Shown in pieces: positions 44,231 to 54,597 of a stretch of 64,000 nt of DNA (positions are counted from its first letter, which is position 1; the number at the start of each line of letters is the position of its first letter). The translations under genes were made by a program, and so were the position numbers. The stretch is from NCBI RefSeq assembly GCF_900461525.1, contig NZ_UGOD01000001.1, positions 248,001 through 312,000 of the forward strand, given 5' to 3'. The notes below the pieces were generated by a model. That model did not search any database. It had not been told where the DNA came from and saw nothing but the letters and a program-made list of their open reading frames with translations. Source of the stretch: Legionella busanensis (GTDB lineage: Bacteria > Pseudomonadota > Gammaproteobacteria > Legionellales > Legionellaceae).

Positions 44231-44500
44231 TTAAAATTTAGATAATGTTTTAAATATAAATAAATTAATATGTTTATTTGAAAATTGAAGCGTTATTATC
44301 ATTCTAATTTTTAGAAAAAAATTAAGAAAAACTCAAATTTCAAGTAATTCATAATTGTAATGATAATAAATATAAAAATTTCATACTGCCTAAACTGATA
44401 TTGAGGCAGCACTTGGATTAAATCTCCGTTTTCAAGCTATTGCTTAACTAATGTATCGTCAGTTAAAAACAAACCGATACCAGCTAAGCAAGCTTGGTTA

Positions 44501-45154
44501 TTAAGGGTGTATGGAGGTCAGTTCTTTTGATTGGTTATCAAGAGGATAAATATGTTTACTTTCAAGAAATTTTTTAGCAATTTCAGCTATTTCTTTCGGA
44601 TTTAAAGTCGATGCATTAATCCTTAAGGTATTTTTTGATTCTGATAATATTTTATTTGCCATAGGGCGAGTATTATTAAAATAATCTTCAATTCTATAAT
44701 TAATAACCTCTACCTTATCATCTTTGCGCCCTCGGCTTAATAAACGGCTACGCATAATATCCTTAGAAACTGATAAGTCTATGACAGCAGCAGGTGATCC
44801 ATAGTGATTTTTAAAAAGATGCCATTGCGTTAAAGTTCTTGGAAAACCATCAAGTAAAATAGGTTTGGTTTGCTTGAATGCATCAGCTTGATTCATTACA
44901 TCAATAACTTCTTGATCATTTAAAAGTTTGCCCTGCTCGATACGCTCTTTAAATAACTGAGCCTTAGGATGCTTTGGATTATTAATAATTGTTCTTAATG
45001 ATTCACCGATAGAAAAATGATTAGCTTTAGATAGCTGCTTAGCTAATACACCTTTACCACTGCCTGGGCCGCCCATCAATAAAATAATCTTGGGTAAAGT
45101 TGATGTAGAAGAACTTCCTAAAAATTTATTAAAAAATAGTGCGCTATTTATCAT
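44501..45154 (-). CDS. Adenylate-kinase-like nucleoside monophosphate kinase
   Basis: This 217-residue P-loop kinase has GGPGSGKGVLAKQL near residue 28, the NMP-binding FSIGESLR block, and LDGFPRTLTQW, the adenylate kinase signature. The LID region is the short form (LSRGRKDDKVEVINYRIEDYFNNTRP), without the long zinc LID. An N-terminal extension (MINSALFFNKFLGSSSTSTLP) precedes the fold. As Legionella should already have an essential adk elsewhere, this is probably a paralogue with a different substrate or a regulatory role; that is inference. Confidence 0.8.
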   Translation of the reverse strand: MINSALFFNKFLGSSSTSTLPKIILLMGGPGSGKGVLAKQLSKANHFSIGESLRTIINNPKHPKAQLFKERIEQGKLLNDQEVIDVMNQADAFKQTKPILLDGFPRTLTQWHLFKNHYGSPAAVIDLSVSKDIMRSRLLSRGRKDDKVEVINYRIEDYFNNTRPMANKILSESKNTLRINASTLNPKEIAEIAKKFLESKHIYPLDNQSKELTSIHP

Positions 45155-45307
45155 TTTTATTTTTTTCTTGTTTGTTAATATTAACTAGGTATTGCTAAAG
45201 ATTAAATTCAATTAATAATACGCAAGTTTATTTAAGGCATTTTGCATTATAGTAATTCTATAAATTACTTATAGTCAAATAAGTTTTATCTAAAAAGTTT
45301 TAAGGTA

Positions 45308-46117
45308 TTACACTTCCTCAGCTGGTTGCATAATGCTTTCTAATAGTGCATGTTTATTGGCAAAATTAATATGATGAATAGTGCGAGTCATAAATTGACT
45401 TTCACAGAATACGCGCCAATGAATACGGCAAGCTTGCTGATTATTTTCAATAATGTAGTAACTATTTAATCCATCTTTACTTCGCTCACACATCAATGAG
45501 CCGGCATGAAGCACGAGGCAGGAATAGTTATCGTTTTTTTCGATTAAGCCTAAATGGGCATAATGTAGGTGGCCAGTACATACAATATCAACGGTACTTT
45601 GTTTTAAATAACGCAAAAACTCTTGATCATTTTCTAACGGTTTATGTAATCCTTCGAGATAATCAAAATTATGATGGAAAAATAATATATTTAATTTGGT
45701 ATCTTGACTATCAAAATAACGCGTAATAGTCGCTAAATTTTTATGTGAAAGTTGCCCATCTTTTATTTGATAAGGATTTACACTGTTAATACCTAAAATA
45801 CGTACTTCATCATTACTATAAGTAATAGTTAAGTCATTTGTGACGTAGTGTTTATAATTTTGGAAAGGAAAAAATAGCCGTGCTATTGGATTATGAAGCG
45901 GAATATCATGGTTACCTGGTACAGTCAGTACTAAAGTTGATAATCGACTAATAAACTCTTTAAACTGTTCAAATTGCCAGACCTTAGCTCTTTGTGTTAT
46001 ATCGCCTGAAATGATAACTGCATCTGGTTTATGCTCTGCTATATCCTCCATAAAAGCATTTAAAATTTGCTTATTGTGCATGCCAAAATGCAGATCAGAG
46101 ATGTGAGCTATTTTCAT
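45308..46117 (-). CDS. Calcineurin-like metallophosphoesterase
   Basis: This 269-residue phosphoesterase carries the family motifs HISDLHFG, ISGDITQRA, VPGNHDIPLH, FFHHNFD and CTGHLHYAHLG. These should bind two metal ions and hydrolyse a phospho-mono- or diester. Its start overlaps the diacylglycerol kinase stop by 23 bp, so the two are co-translated. A lipid-phosphate substrate is plausible because of this partner, but is inference. Confidence 0.87.
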   Translation of the reverse strand: MKIAHISDLHFGMHNKQILNAFMEDIAEHKPDAVIISGDITQRAKVWQFEQFKEFISRLSTLVLTVPGNHDIPLHNPIARLFFPFQNYKHYVTNDLTITYSNDEVRILGINSVNPYQIKDGQLSHKNLATITRYFDSQDTKLNILFFHHNFDYLEGLHKPLENDQEFLRYLKQSTVDIVCTGHLHYAHLGLIEKNDNYSCLVLHAGSLMCERSKDGLNSYYIIENNQQACRIHWRVFCESQFMTRTIHHINFANKHALLESIMQPAEEV

Positions 46118-46976
46118 AATTTTTAGTTAATAAGTTAAGAGATTTAGGGAGACTTCTATACGTTAAGGGCGTCGTGACACTAAGCGTATCACCATCAAGA
46201 GAAATAGTTATTTTTTCTTTGTAATGCACAGTGACTTCAACTGGGCATCGCGTTTCCTTAATTTCAAAATTGTGCTTTCTTGTAAATAAAACACGAAGAA
46301 TTTCAAGCAAACGTAGTTTGCCATGCTTAAAATAATAAATACCTAATTTCGCATCGTTAAAGCTATCGCGAACATAACTTAAAGGAAATTCATACGAGTA
46401 AAGATTATTACTAATCATAAAAAATGATGATTTAAGTAAGATATTAAAATCATTGCATTTTATGAGAAGGGAGTAGCTTCTATGATAAAAGAGCGCTTTA
46501 ATGAAACTGGGTATATAGCTTATCCACTTGTTATAAAATTTCGTGTAATAATCTCGCTTTTCAGCAAGTTTTGGATAAAAACCTATTGAAGAGTTGTTAA
46601 TAAAAACATTGCCATTCACTTCGGCGCAGTCGATAAGGCTAGTTGAATTTTTTTGTATAGCATCTATTAATTCATCTACTGTAGAAGGTAGGTCTAACTC
46701 TTTAGCAAAATGATTTAATGTACCTAAAGGTAAAACACCAAGTATTGTTTTAGTATTTGCACACCATTGCGCGGCACTGCGAATGGTACCATCTCCGCCA
46801 CCTACTAATAGAATAGGATGATTTAATTGGCACTGTTTTATAGTTTCCTCTAAATTTGCAGGATGAGTTTTATAAAGTTGATAAGCAATCTTTTCTTTAG
46901 TTAATCCCTCTAAATAAGGCGTAAGTTGATTTGCATTTTTTGCCTTACTATTGACTATAACAGCAATATCAACCAT
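46095..46976 (-). CDS. Diacylglycerol kinase-family lipid kinase
   Basis: This 293-residue protein belongs to the DagK/YegS family. The catalytic domain shows IAVIVNSKAKNANQ, then LLVGGGDGTIRSAAQWC (the GGDGT motif) and LGVLPLGTLNHFAKEL, all diagnostic. It should phosphorylate diacylglycerol or a related lipid or sphingoid substrate in the membrane interface. It is paired with a metallophosphoesterase that could reverse or complete the reaction. It is the first gene of this two-gene unit. Confidence 0.9.
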   Translation of the reverse strand: MVDIAVIVNSKAKNANQLTPYLEGLTKEKIAYQLYKTHPANLEETIKQCQLNHPILLVGGGDGTIRSAAQWCANTKTILGVLPLGTLNHFAKELDLPSTVDELIDAIQKNSTSLIDCAEVNGNVFINNSSIGFYPKLAEKRDYYTKFYNKWISYIPSFIKALFYHRSYSLLIKCNDFNILLKSSFFMISNNLYSYEFPLSYVRDSFNDAKLGIYYFKHGKLRLLEILRVLFTRKHNFEIKETRCPVEVTVHYKEKITISLDGDTLSVTTPLTYRSLPKSLNLLTKNYENSSHL

Positions 46977-47125
46977 AAAATCTCCAAGAAAATATTTAAA
47001 GCTAGGCTAAGAGAATAGATCTTTTTCTATAAACAATACTATGGTATTTAACAGTGATTCTACAAGATAATTTTCAAAGCTTTGATATCCTGGTAATATA
47101 ATGCAAAAAATTTCTTAGAAGAATT

Positions 47126-47611
47126 ATGCCCTCTTTTGATATTGTTTCAGAAATTAATACTGTTGAGCTACGCCATGCTGTTGAGAATACGAATCGTGAA
47201 ATGGGGACACGTTTTGATTTTCGCGGTGTACAGTCTAGTATTGAACTCAGTGATTTAACTGTAACTCTAAAATCTGAATCAGATTTTCAGGTTCGTCAGT
47301 TAGAAGATATGTTTCGTAATCATTGTACTAAGCGAAATGTCAGCGCAGCTGGTATAGAGATAGAAGACGAGCCTATTCATAGTGGTAAAACCTATTCTTT
47401 GAATATGAAATTTAAGCAAGGGATAGATCAACCTACTGCGAAGGAAATTATAAAGCTAATTAAAGACCATAAACTTAAAGTGCAAACCTCTATTCAAGGC
47501 GATAAAATACGCGTAACAGGTAAAAAGCGTGATGATTTGCAAGAAACAATTGCGTTACTTAAAAAATCAGATGTCAAAATACCGTTACAGTTCGAAAATT
47601 TTAGGGAGTAG
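47126..47611 (+). CDS. yajQ: YajQ-family nucleotide-binding protein
   Basis: This 161-residue YajQ/UPF0234 protein starts MPSFDIVSEINTVELRHAVENTNREM and contains FDFRGVQSSIEL, both hallmark sequences. Length is exact for the family. YajQ relatives have been reported to bind RNA, nucleotides or c-di-GMP. It is a conserved housekeeping gene next to the LPS locus and not obviously part of it. Confidence 0.95.
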   Translation: MPSFDIVSEINTVELRHAVENTNREMGTRFDFRGVQSSIELSDLTVTLKSESDFQVRQLEDMFRNHCTKRNVSAAGIEIEDEPIHSGKTYSLNMKFKQGIDQPTAKEIIKLIKDHKLKVQTSIQGDKIRVTGKKRDDLQETIALLKKSDVKIPLQFENFRE

Positions 47612-47728
47612 AATTACTTTTGTTAAATAAAATCGTCTTCAACTATGAAAAAGATTGGTAATTTATTATCCTTGCGAATAGTGAAATGGGTATGAGACTT
47701 TTAGAGGCACTTTAGTAGAGGTAGTTTA

Positions 47729-48274
47729 ATGAAAGCGACACGGTTAAAAATTCCAGATGTAGTCTTATTGCAGCCTAAAGTATTTGAAGATGCTCGCGGA
47801 TTTTTCTTTGAAAGTTTTAATCAGGCCCATTTTGAAGAAATCATTGGACATTCAGTTTCTTTTGTTCAAGATAATCATTCACGTTCAGGAAAGAATGTTT
47901 TACGTGGCCTTCATTATCAAATTAAACAAGCGCAAGGTAAACTAGTGCGAGTAGCTTCAGGCACCATTTTTGATGTGGCTGTCGATATTAGATCTTCTTC
48001 GCCAACCTTTGGTCAATGGGTAGGCGAAATGCTTTCTGCCGAAAATAAAAATCAGCTCTGGATACCCGAAGGTTTTGCACATGGTTTTGTTGTTTTATCA
48101 GAAACTGCAGAAGTACTTTATAAAACTACTGATTATTGGGCGCCTGAACATGAACGTTGTATCAAATGGAATGATCTTGATCTGGAAATTAACTGGCCTA
48201 CTGAAAAGCAGCCTCAAGTTTCATTAAAAGACGAGCAAGGGTTACCGTTATGTTCTGCAGAATTATTCCTTTAA
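47729..48274 (+). CDS. rmlC: dTDP-4-dehydrorhamnose 3,5-epimerase (RmlC)
   Basis: This 181-residue epimerase converts dTDP-4-keto-6-deoxy-D-glucose to dTDP-4-keto-L-rhamnose. The cupin fold is clear: FFFESFNQAHF at the start, NVLRGLHYQ (catalytic His), GTIFDVAVDIR, LWIPEGFAHGFVVLSE and ALYK-type VLYKTTDYWAPEHERCIKWND. Length is normal. It lies about 11 kb from rmlB and more than 12 kb from rmlA and rmlD, rather than with them. It is the first gene of the sugar locus and has its own promoter gap before it. Confidence 0.96.
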   Translation: MKATRLKIPDVVLLQPKVFEDARGFFFESFNQAHFEEIIGHSVSFVQDNHSRSGKNVLRGLHYQIKQAQGKLVRVASGTIFDVAVDIRSSSPTFGQWVGEMLSAENKNQLWIPEGFAHGFVVLSETAEVLYKTTDYWAPEHERCIKWNDLDLEINWPTEKQPQVSLKDEQGLPLCSAELFL

Positions 48275-48289
48275 GAGGAACTTAATAAT

Positions 48290-48735
48290 AGTGATGAATC
48301 TAATTTACTTAGTACACAATGTTTCTCGATTTGGTAAACTTAAGCATTTTTTAAAATGCATTTAGCTTTTTTAGCTTATTGAGAAGCGGAAATTTGAACT
48401 TAATAAAGATAAAATTGAACAATATGCTGACCTTGAAGGAAATATATAAAGAAATTACAGAATTTGATATTAATAAAAAAGTAGGCTGGTCTTTCCTAGA
48501 TGCTTTGCTTCCCATAATCTAAAGCAAAGTTTAAGCGCTAAAGATGAGGAAAAAGCTATCTTAACTTATGAGCTTGAATAATTAAATAATCAATAAATGA
48601 ATTATTATATCAACATAGCAACTTAAGCTAACATTATGAAAGTCAGATTGACCAAATTTTAGAATATCGAAAACCAATTGAGGCAATTAAAAACTTATCA
48701 AGTTAAGGGCTTTCTAAGCCAGTTTGGATAATAGG
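48290..48735 (+). pseudogene. Degraded coding remnants between rmlC and RgpF-like gene
   Basis: Fragments in several plus-strand frames (EKRKFELNKDKIEQYADLEGN, then SHNLKQSLSAKDEEKAILTYELE, then YESQIDQILEYRKPIEAIKNL) are separated by stops and frameshifts. They read like a charged coiled-coil protein of the sort found at the ends of glycosyltransferases. No intact gene is present. The function of the ancestor is unknown. Confidence 0.35.
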
Positions 48736-48742
48736 AGGTGCT

Positions 48743-51355
48743 ATGTTAAATTTGCAAAAGGGCATTAAGTTAGCTAAATCTGGTTATGCTGTCTATAAAA
48801 AAGAGGGTTTTCAAAGTTTTAAAGACAAAGTGAAGGCTAGACTAATACACCGACTTTCTTACCCACGAACTCTATTATTTTTTAGAGGCTCTCTAAAATT
48901 TGCCAAATTTTTAATTAAGGGCCAACTATTACAAAAATTTCGAGCTTATGGTGGTGTTAGGAAAACTATCTATAATTTTTTGAAAATACAATCTACTCCT
49001 ATTGGTGCCGGCGCGCCTTTACACTATTGTCTCAGAGTGCCTTTAAGCTATTCATTTAAAAAATGGACAACGCCGCCTAGCATTGCAGTCATATGCCATA
49101 TGTATTATGTTGATCTTATCGAAGAAATTTCAGCCTATTTAAATAATATTCCTTACTCCTTTGACTTATTTATTACAACTGATTGTCCAGAGAAAAGAGA
49201 TAAAATCGAGAAATATTATTTAAATTGGCCGAAAGGCTCTGTGACAGTCAAAATAGCTCAGAACCGTGGAAGAGACATTGCGCCTAAATTAATTGAATTT
49301 GCTGATGTTTATTCCTGCTATGAGTTTTTTCTTCATATTCATACAAAAAAAACACCACAGATCCAAGGTAATGGATGGCGTAATTACCTTTTTGAAACAT
49401 TATTAGGATCGGAGAAAATTATTTACAGCATTTTTGAAATTTTTAAGCAAAATAAAAGTTTAGGAATGATAGCGCCTGACCATTCTCGCTTAGTTCGCCA
49501 TTGTATTGGCTGGGGCGGAAATTTTGAAATATGCCAACAATTCGCTGAAAGATTAGGAATCGAATTATATGTAGATAATCAATTAGATTTTCCTTCTGGC
49601 TCAATGTTTTGGGGTAGGTCAGCTAGTATAAAATCCTTAATAGAAGCTAACCTTAATTATGAAGATTTTCCTCCTGAAGATAATCAGATGGACGCTACAC
49701 TAGCCCACGCTATTGAAAGATTATACTTTTTAATCTGTGAGCATAATGCATATAAATGGATTAAAATTGGTATAAATCATGTGGATACTGATAATGAAAA
49801 AATGACGTCTGTAAAAAGCTCGAAAGATTTGATTGAATTTATAAATACACATCAGTATGAATTACTGCATCAAAGAGTTCGGGTTAAACCCTATCTCTCA
49901 CACTTAGAAAAAATAGCCTATGAAAATTCTGACTATAATTTCTTGAATTTTTTAGATTTTCAATATGAGCTTATTAAATTACGAGAAGGGAAACCAGGTA
50001 TCATTGATTTTGATGAAAAATTTTATTTAAGTGCTCATAAAGATGTAGCAGAGGCAGTTTTAAATAAAAGCATTCCTTATGGATATATTCATTATTGTTT
50101 AAAAGGCAAAGAAGAAGGAAGGGTATGGAGTAATAATCAATTAAAACATACATTTGCTATGGAGCCTCATTATCCTAAAGGTTTTTTTTCGCCTGTAAAT
50201 ATTTACTCTTCTGATGCACAACCCAAGTCATTACCGATTTTGCCAGAGAGCAATGTACCCTTTTTACTTGTTTTATTTTCTCATCTGCAAGATGATATTT
50301 TTTACGGAGGGTATACCGCTTTTTTTACTGATTTCCTGCCTGTATTCGGTCAGTTTAAAAAAATAATTTTATCGGTTGAGGCTGAAGTATTTAATCCTGA
50401 ACTTGCTAAGCGCTATGCAAGTCATATTGAAGTTATTCATCAAAGTGAGCTGGGTACCCTTAATTGTACGCCAACTTTAATTATTTGCTTTAATTGTGAT
50501 CTTTTTCATAGAGCATTACGTTTATTTAAGAATCCTGGCAAAATTATTTATTATTGCCAGGAGTTTGAGGCTTGCGCGCACCCTTTAGGGGATAGATATA
50601 TCGAAGTTGAGAGAGCAATTTATAAAGCACAAAATATTATCCTATCTACAGAGATTTTAAAGAAATACTTAATAAGTAGAAATCTTATAACTGAAGATAA
50701 AAAACTTTATATTACTAGTCCTAAAATTGAACCCATAGATGTAATTCAAGAGAAAAAAAAGAAATTATTTTTCTATTTTAGGCCAGAACGTTTTAATTTG
50801 AGAAATTTATCAAATTTATTACGAGAAACTGCGGAGGAATTTTGTAAAAAGCATCGAGGTTATACCATTTATATGGTGGGTACAGTCAACACTCGCTATT
50901 CGTATGAAGTAAACGGTACCCAAATTTTTGTATTAAGCAAGCTTTCAAAACAACAATATTTTGATCTAATTGCTTCCTGTGATGTAGTTATATCTATGAT
51001 TTATGCAGCTCATCCTGGCATTATCGCCTATCAAGCAGCCGCCTCAGGAATTCCTTCAATCACCAATACTTTCGACAATCGAGATAAAGCTTTTTTAAAA
51101 AAGATATCAAAAAACATCGTGCCTTATGATCCAATTCGAGATGATCTTTTAGAGTTAATTGAGTACGCTTTAACTTTGCCAAAAGGCCATAAACATTTTA
51201 ATGAAAAACTTTATACAGGCCAGCAAGAAGGTACATTGCTAGAATATGTTAGTAAAATATGCGACTGGCCTAGACCTAATCAACCTAAATTCTATTTAAA
51301 AAAAGAATTTCATACCAAAACAGAGATATGCCTTGAGGAAGTAGAGGAAGTGTAA
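48743..51355 (+). CDS. RgpF-like rhamnan synthesis protein fused to a second glycosyltransferase
   Basis: This 870-residue protein has two parts. Residues 100-370 are a rhamnan-synthesis RgpF-like domain (AVICHMYYVDLIEEISAYL, FDLFITTDC, NRGRDIAPKLIEFADV, FLHIHTKKTPQI, PSGSMFWGRSASIKSLIEA). Residues 500-870 look like a GT4/GT-B-type transferase (FYFRPERFNLRNLSNLL, SKQQYFDLIASCDVVISMIYAAHPGIIAYQAAASGIPSITNTF). AGGAGG precedes the start. With RmlABCD in the window, it most likely polymerises or adds rhamnose to the LPS side chain; the exact linkage is unknown. Confidence 0.82.
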   Translation: MLNLQKGIKLAKSGYAVYKKEGFQSFKDKVKARLIHRLSYPRTLLFFRGSLKFAKFLIKGQLLQKFRAYGGVRKTIYNFLKIQSTPIGAGAPLHYCLRVPLSYSFKKWTTPPSIAVICHMYYVDLIEEISAYLNNIPYSFDLFITTDCPEKRDKIEKYYLNWPKGSVTVKIAQNRGRDIAPKLIEFADVYSCYEFFLHIHTKKTPQIQGNGWRNYLFETLLGSEKIIYSIFEIFKQNKSLGMIAPDHSRLVRHCIGWGGNFEICQQFAERLGIELYVDNQLDFPSGSMFWGRSASIKSLIEANLNYEDFPPEDNQMDATLAHAIERLYFLICEHNAYKWIKIGINHVDTDNEKMTSVKSSKDLIEFINTHQYELLHQRVRVKPYLSHLEKIAYENSDYNFLNFLDFQYELIKLREGKPGIIDFDEKFYLSAHKDVAEAVLNKSIPYGYIHYCLKGKEEGRVWSNNQLKHTFAMEPHYPKGFFSPVNIYSSDAQPKSLPILPESNVPFLLVLFSHLQDDIFYGGYTAFFTDFLPVFGQFKKIILSVEAEVFNPELAKRYASHIEVIHQSELGTLNCTPTLIICFNCDLFHRALRLFKNPGKIIYYCQEFEACAHPLGDRYIEVERAIYKAQNIILSTEILKKYLISRNLITEDKKLYITSPKIEPIDVIQEKKKKLFFYFRPERFNLRNLSNLLRETAEEFCKKHRGYTIYMVGTVNTRYSYEVNGTQIFVLSKLSKQQYFDLIASCDVVISMIYAAHPGIIAYQAAASGIPSITNTFDNRDKAFLKKISKNIVPYDPIRDDLLELIEYALTLPKGHKHFNEKLYTGQQEGTLLEYVSKICDWPRPNQPKFYLKKEFHTKTEICLEEVEEV

Positions 51356-51588
51356 GTGACTTAAGTCAATAATTGAAACGATTTTGTATATGAAAAAAGT
51401 ACTTCATTAGAAAAATTAAAAATATACTTATGGGGTACATTCGTAGTCTGATATATAAATAAAAATATAGGACTTTTATTCAGCCATTAAAGAATTTGAT
51501 ATAATAAAATGGTATAGAGAGATTGATTGATTAATAATTAATTTTGAATTTATAATGCAGCAAAATAATCATAAAATAATAATTAAGT

Positions 51589-52680
51589 ATGGAACACATT
51601 AACAATCTTTCAAAAAGAATTGATAACTATTCAGTGAAAATTCAAGCAGCAATTAATCGAGTCTTATCTAGCGGATGGGTAATACTAGGTCCGGAAGTTC
51701 ATCAATTTGAGCAAAATTTTGCGGCTTATCTTGGATGTGAATATTGTATTAGCGTTGCTAATGGTACAGATGCATTAGAGCTTGCTCTTAAAGCAATGGG
51801 GATATCTAGCAAAGATCGTGTTGCAACAGTAGCTAATGCTGGTATGTACGCTACTAATGCTATATTAGCGGTGGACGCAGACCCCATTTTTATGGATATT
51901 GATGCCACCACTTATGTTGTAAGCTTTAATGAAGTAGCGCGAGCAATTAACCTAGGTGCAAAAGCAGTTATTGTGACTCATCTCTATGGTTTAGTCATTC
52001 CAGAAATTGAAAAAATTGTTAATTACTGTAGGGAAAAAGGTGTATTAGTGTTAGAGGATTGCGCACAAGCGGCCGGCGCTTGTCTTAATAATAAGCGAGC
52101 TGGCTCGTTTGGTGATACGGCTAGCTTTAGTTTTTACCCAACCAAAAATTTAGCAGCTTTAGGGGATGGCGGTGCCGTAGTTACTAATAATTCAGCAATA
52201 GCTGAAAAGTTAAAATCCCTAAGACAATATGGTTGGTCATCGAAATATCAAGTAGAATTACCTGGCGGTCGTAATAGTCGTCTTGATGAAATGCAGGCAG
52301 CCATTTTATCTATGTTTCTGCCTGACCTGGATCATACTAATGCACGTAGGCGTGAAATTGCAGCACTTTATAATGATGGAATTTGTCACTCTGATGTCAT
52401 TGTTCCTCTGTATAAGAGCACAGAGTATATAGCACATCTTTATATAATTCGTACCCATAGACGTGATGAGTTACGCAAACATCTTCGGCAACTAAATATT
52501 GCTTCAGATATTCACTATCCAATTCCAGATTATCGTCAGCCAGTTTTTGGTGATAAATTTTCTGCTATTTTTCTTGAAAATACGGAGCTATTAGCCAGTG
52601 AAATAGTTACCTTACCTTGCTATCCAGAGCTAAGCAATGATGAGGTTAAGTTTATTATTAATGCCATAAATAGTTGGTGA
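51589..52680 (+). CDS. DegT-family sugar aminotransferase (FdtB/QdtB-like)
   Basis: This PLP-dependent sugar aminotransferase has 363 residues. The family blocks are SVANGTDALELALKAMGI, LEDCAQAAGA (Asp157) and the PLP-lysine block SFYPTKNLAALGDGGAVV (Lys186). The neighbour encoding an acyltransferase-ketoisomerase fusion makes FdtB/QdtB, which aminates dTDP-3-keto-6-deoxyhexose at C3, the best match. Precursor dTDP-4-keto-6-deoxyglucose would come from RmlA and RmlB. It overlaps or abuts the next three genes, which form one operon. Confidence 0.85.
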   Translation: MEHINNLSKRIDNYSVKIQAAINRVLSSGWVILGPEVHQFEQNFAAYLGCEYCISVANGTDALELALKAMGISSKDRVATVANAGMYATNAILAVDADPIFMDIDATTYVVSFNEVARAINLGAKAVIVTHLYGLVIPEIEKIVNYCREKGVLVLEDCAQAAGACLNNKRAGSFGDTASFSFYPTKNLAALGDGGAVVTNNSAIAEKLKSLRQYGWSSKYQVELPGGRNSRLDEMQAAILSMFLPDLDHTNARRREIAALYNDGICHSDVIVPLYKSTEYIAHLYIIRTHRRDELRKHLRQLNIASDIHYPIPDYRQPVFGDKFSAIFLENTELLASEIVTLPCYPELSNDEVKFIINAINSW

Positions 52681-52682
52681 AT

Positions 52683-53630
52683 ATGAAATATACGGTGATA
52701 GTCCCTGTTTATAAAAATGAAGCATCTATACCACGTTTATTGCAAGCATTAGCTAAAATGAATGATGAATTAGGTGGAGATTTAGAAGTAGTGTTTGTTG
52801 TAGATGGCAGTCCTGATAAATCATATGCTTTGTTAAGGGAAGCTGTTGACAATCTTCCTTATGCAAGTCAGCTTTTATTACATTCACGTAATTTTGGTTC
52901 TTTTCCAGCTATACGTAGTGGCCTTAAAGTTGCAAGAGGAAAATATTACAGTGTTATGGCAGCTGATCTTCAAGAACCTATAGACTTAGTAATTAATTTT
53001 TTTAAAGTGTTAGAATCTAATGAATGTGATGTGGCCATTGGTACTCGTCTCAGTCGTAATGATCCATTTATGTCACGAATGGCTTCAGGGCTTTTTTGGC
53101 GCGTATATAAGCGTTTAGTTGTGCGAGATATGCCTGAAGGCGGCGTTGATATATTTGGTTGTAATCAGCTATTTCGAGATCATTTATTAGAACTTGACGA
53201 ATCACGATCGTCTTTAATTGCGCTTATTTTTTGGCTTGGATTTAGACGAAAATTAGTTAGTTATGAGCGTCAAGTACGTGAAGAAGGGAAATCAGCTTGG
53301 ACACTTAATAAAAAAATAGAATATATGATGGATAGCATTTTTGCTTTTACTGATTTTCCCATAAAATTACTAATGAGAATTGGTGCCATAGGTACTATCT
53401 TATGTGTTTTTTTCGGTTCAGTTGTTTTATTCGCTCGCCTTTTTCATGTTATTGCTGTACCAGGCTATGCTGCAACAGTATTAATTATTTTAACAATGGG
53501 CGCTTTTAATCTCTTAGGTTTAGGTTTAGTTGGTACGTACGCGTGGCGAGCTTATGAAAATAGTAAACGTAGGCCATTAGCTATTGTGTCTTTACAATAT
53601 AAAAATAAATTGAGGGCTAATAATGGTTGA
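52683..53630 (+). CDS. GtrB/DPM-like polyprenol-phosphate glycosyltransferase
   Basis: This 315-residue GT2 transferase starts [20 protein letters not shown] and has [23 protein letters not shown] (the DXD-like metal site) and [12 protein letters not shown]. Two C-terminal membrane helices follow ([18 protein letters not shown] and [20 protein letters not shown]), as in GtrB/ArnC/DPM1 enzymes that load a sugar onto undecaprenyl phosphate. I chose the ATG at 52683; GTG at 52677 is an alternative. It lies in a block with the aminotransferase and the fusion enzyme, so the loaded sugar is probably their product. Confidence 0.85.
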   Translation: MKYTVIVPVYKNEASIPRLLQALAKMNDELGGDLEVVFVVDGSPDKSYALLREAVDNLPYASQLLLHSRNFGSFPAIRSGLKVARGKYYSVMAADLQEPIDLVINFFKVLESNECDVAIGTRLSRNDPFMSRMASGLFWRVYKRLVVRDMPEGGVDIFGCNQLFRDHLLELDESRSSLIALIFWLGFRRKLVSYERQVREEGKSAWTLNKKIEYMMDSIFAFTDFPIKLLMRIGAIGTILCVFFGSVVLFARLFHVIAVPGYAATVLIILTMGAFNLLGLGLVGTYAWRAYENSKRRPLAIVSLQYKNKLRANNG

Positions 53631-54597
53631 ACCTATTTATATTCATCCTACTGCAGATGTGCAATCAAAACAAATTGGGGAAGCAACCCGTATTTGGCAA
53701 TTCGTTGTTATTCTTGCCGACGCTAAAATTGGAAGTCATGTAAACATTTGTGCTAATTGTTTTATCGAAAATGATGTTGTAATTGGTAAGAATGTTACTA
53801 TTAAATCAGGTGTGTATCTGTGGGATGGAATACAGTTAGATGATGATGTTTTTATTGGTCCAAATGTTACATTTACTAATGACAAATTTCCTAGATCAAA
53901 GGTATATCCAGAAAAATTTCTTGTAACCAAGGTAGAACGAGGTGCTTCTATCGGGGGCGGAGCCACTATATTACCTGGATTAACTATTGGCATGGGAGCA
54001 ATGGTTGGAGCAGGGGCTGTTGTTACTAAATCGGTTCCTCCTTATGCTATTGTAACAGGCTCACCTGCAAGGATTGTAGGTTATGTAGAAAGCGACTCTT
54101 CAAATAATGATTTTTGTCAAAGTAGTTCTAATGCTTTATCTCCATCTGTTTTCCCAAAGCAGCTCAATGTTGGTAATGTTAAATTATATCAACTCAAGCT
54201 GGTCAGAGATATGCGAGGTGATCTTACAGTAGGCGAGTTTCTCAAAGTTATTCCTTTTATTCCTAAGCGATATTTTTTAGTATTTAATGTTCCTAGTGAA
54301 AAAACTCGTGGTGAGCATGCTCATTATAATTGTCATCAATTTTTAATTTGCGTAAAAGGAAGTTGCTCTGTAGTAGTAGACGATGGCAAAGCGCGGAGTG
54401 AAGTTACATTAGAGTCGCCTGATGTAGGATTACATTTACCACCTCTCATTTGGGGAATTCAATATAAATACTCTAGTGATGCTGTATTATTAGTATTTAC
54501 ATCAGATTACTATGATCCCAACGATTACATTCGCAATTACAAGGAGTTTATTAGTGTAGTTAGTAAAAAGGAAAATCAGTGCAGCGAAGTGGGTTAA
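53623..54597 (+). CDS. Bifunctional acyltransferase and 3,4-ketoisomerase (FdtD/WxcM-like)
   Basis: This 324-residue protein joins two sugar enzymes. Residues 1-155 are a left-handed beta-helix hexapeptide acyltransferase ([22 protein letters not shown], then repeats to [20 protein letters not shown]). Residues 185-320 are a cupin ketoisomerase ([13 protein letters not shown] with the active His pair). The order matches the bifunctional FdtD of Shewanella and WxcM of Xanthomonas, which convert dTDP-4-keto-6-deoxyglucose to the 3-keto sugar and N-acylate the 3-amino product. It cannot be told whether the product is Fuc3NAc or Qui3NAc. Its start overlaps the preceding stop by 8 bp. Confidence 0.9.
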   Translation: MVEPIYIHPTADVQSKQIGEATRIWQFVVILADAKIGSHVNICANCFIENDVVIGKNVTIKSGVYLWDGIQLDDDVFIGPNVTFTNDKFPRSKVYPEKFLVTKVERGASIGGGATILPGLTIGMGAMVGAGAVVTKSVPPYAIVTGSPARIVGYVESDSSNNDFCQSSSNALSPSVFPKQLNVGNVKLYQLKLVRDMRGDLTVGEFLKVIPFIPKRYFLVFNVPSEKTRGEHAHYNCHQFLICVKGSCSVVVDDGKARSEVTLESPDVGLHLPPLIWGIQYKYSSDAVLLVFTSDYYDPNDYIRNYKEFISVVSKKENQCSEVG

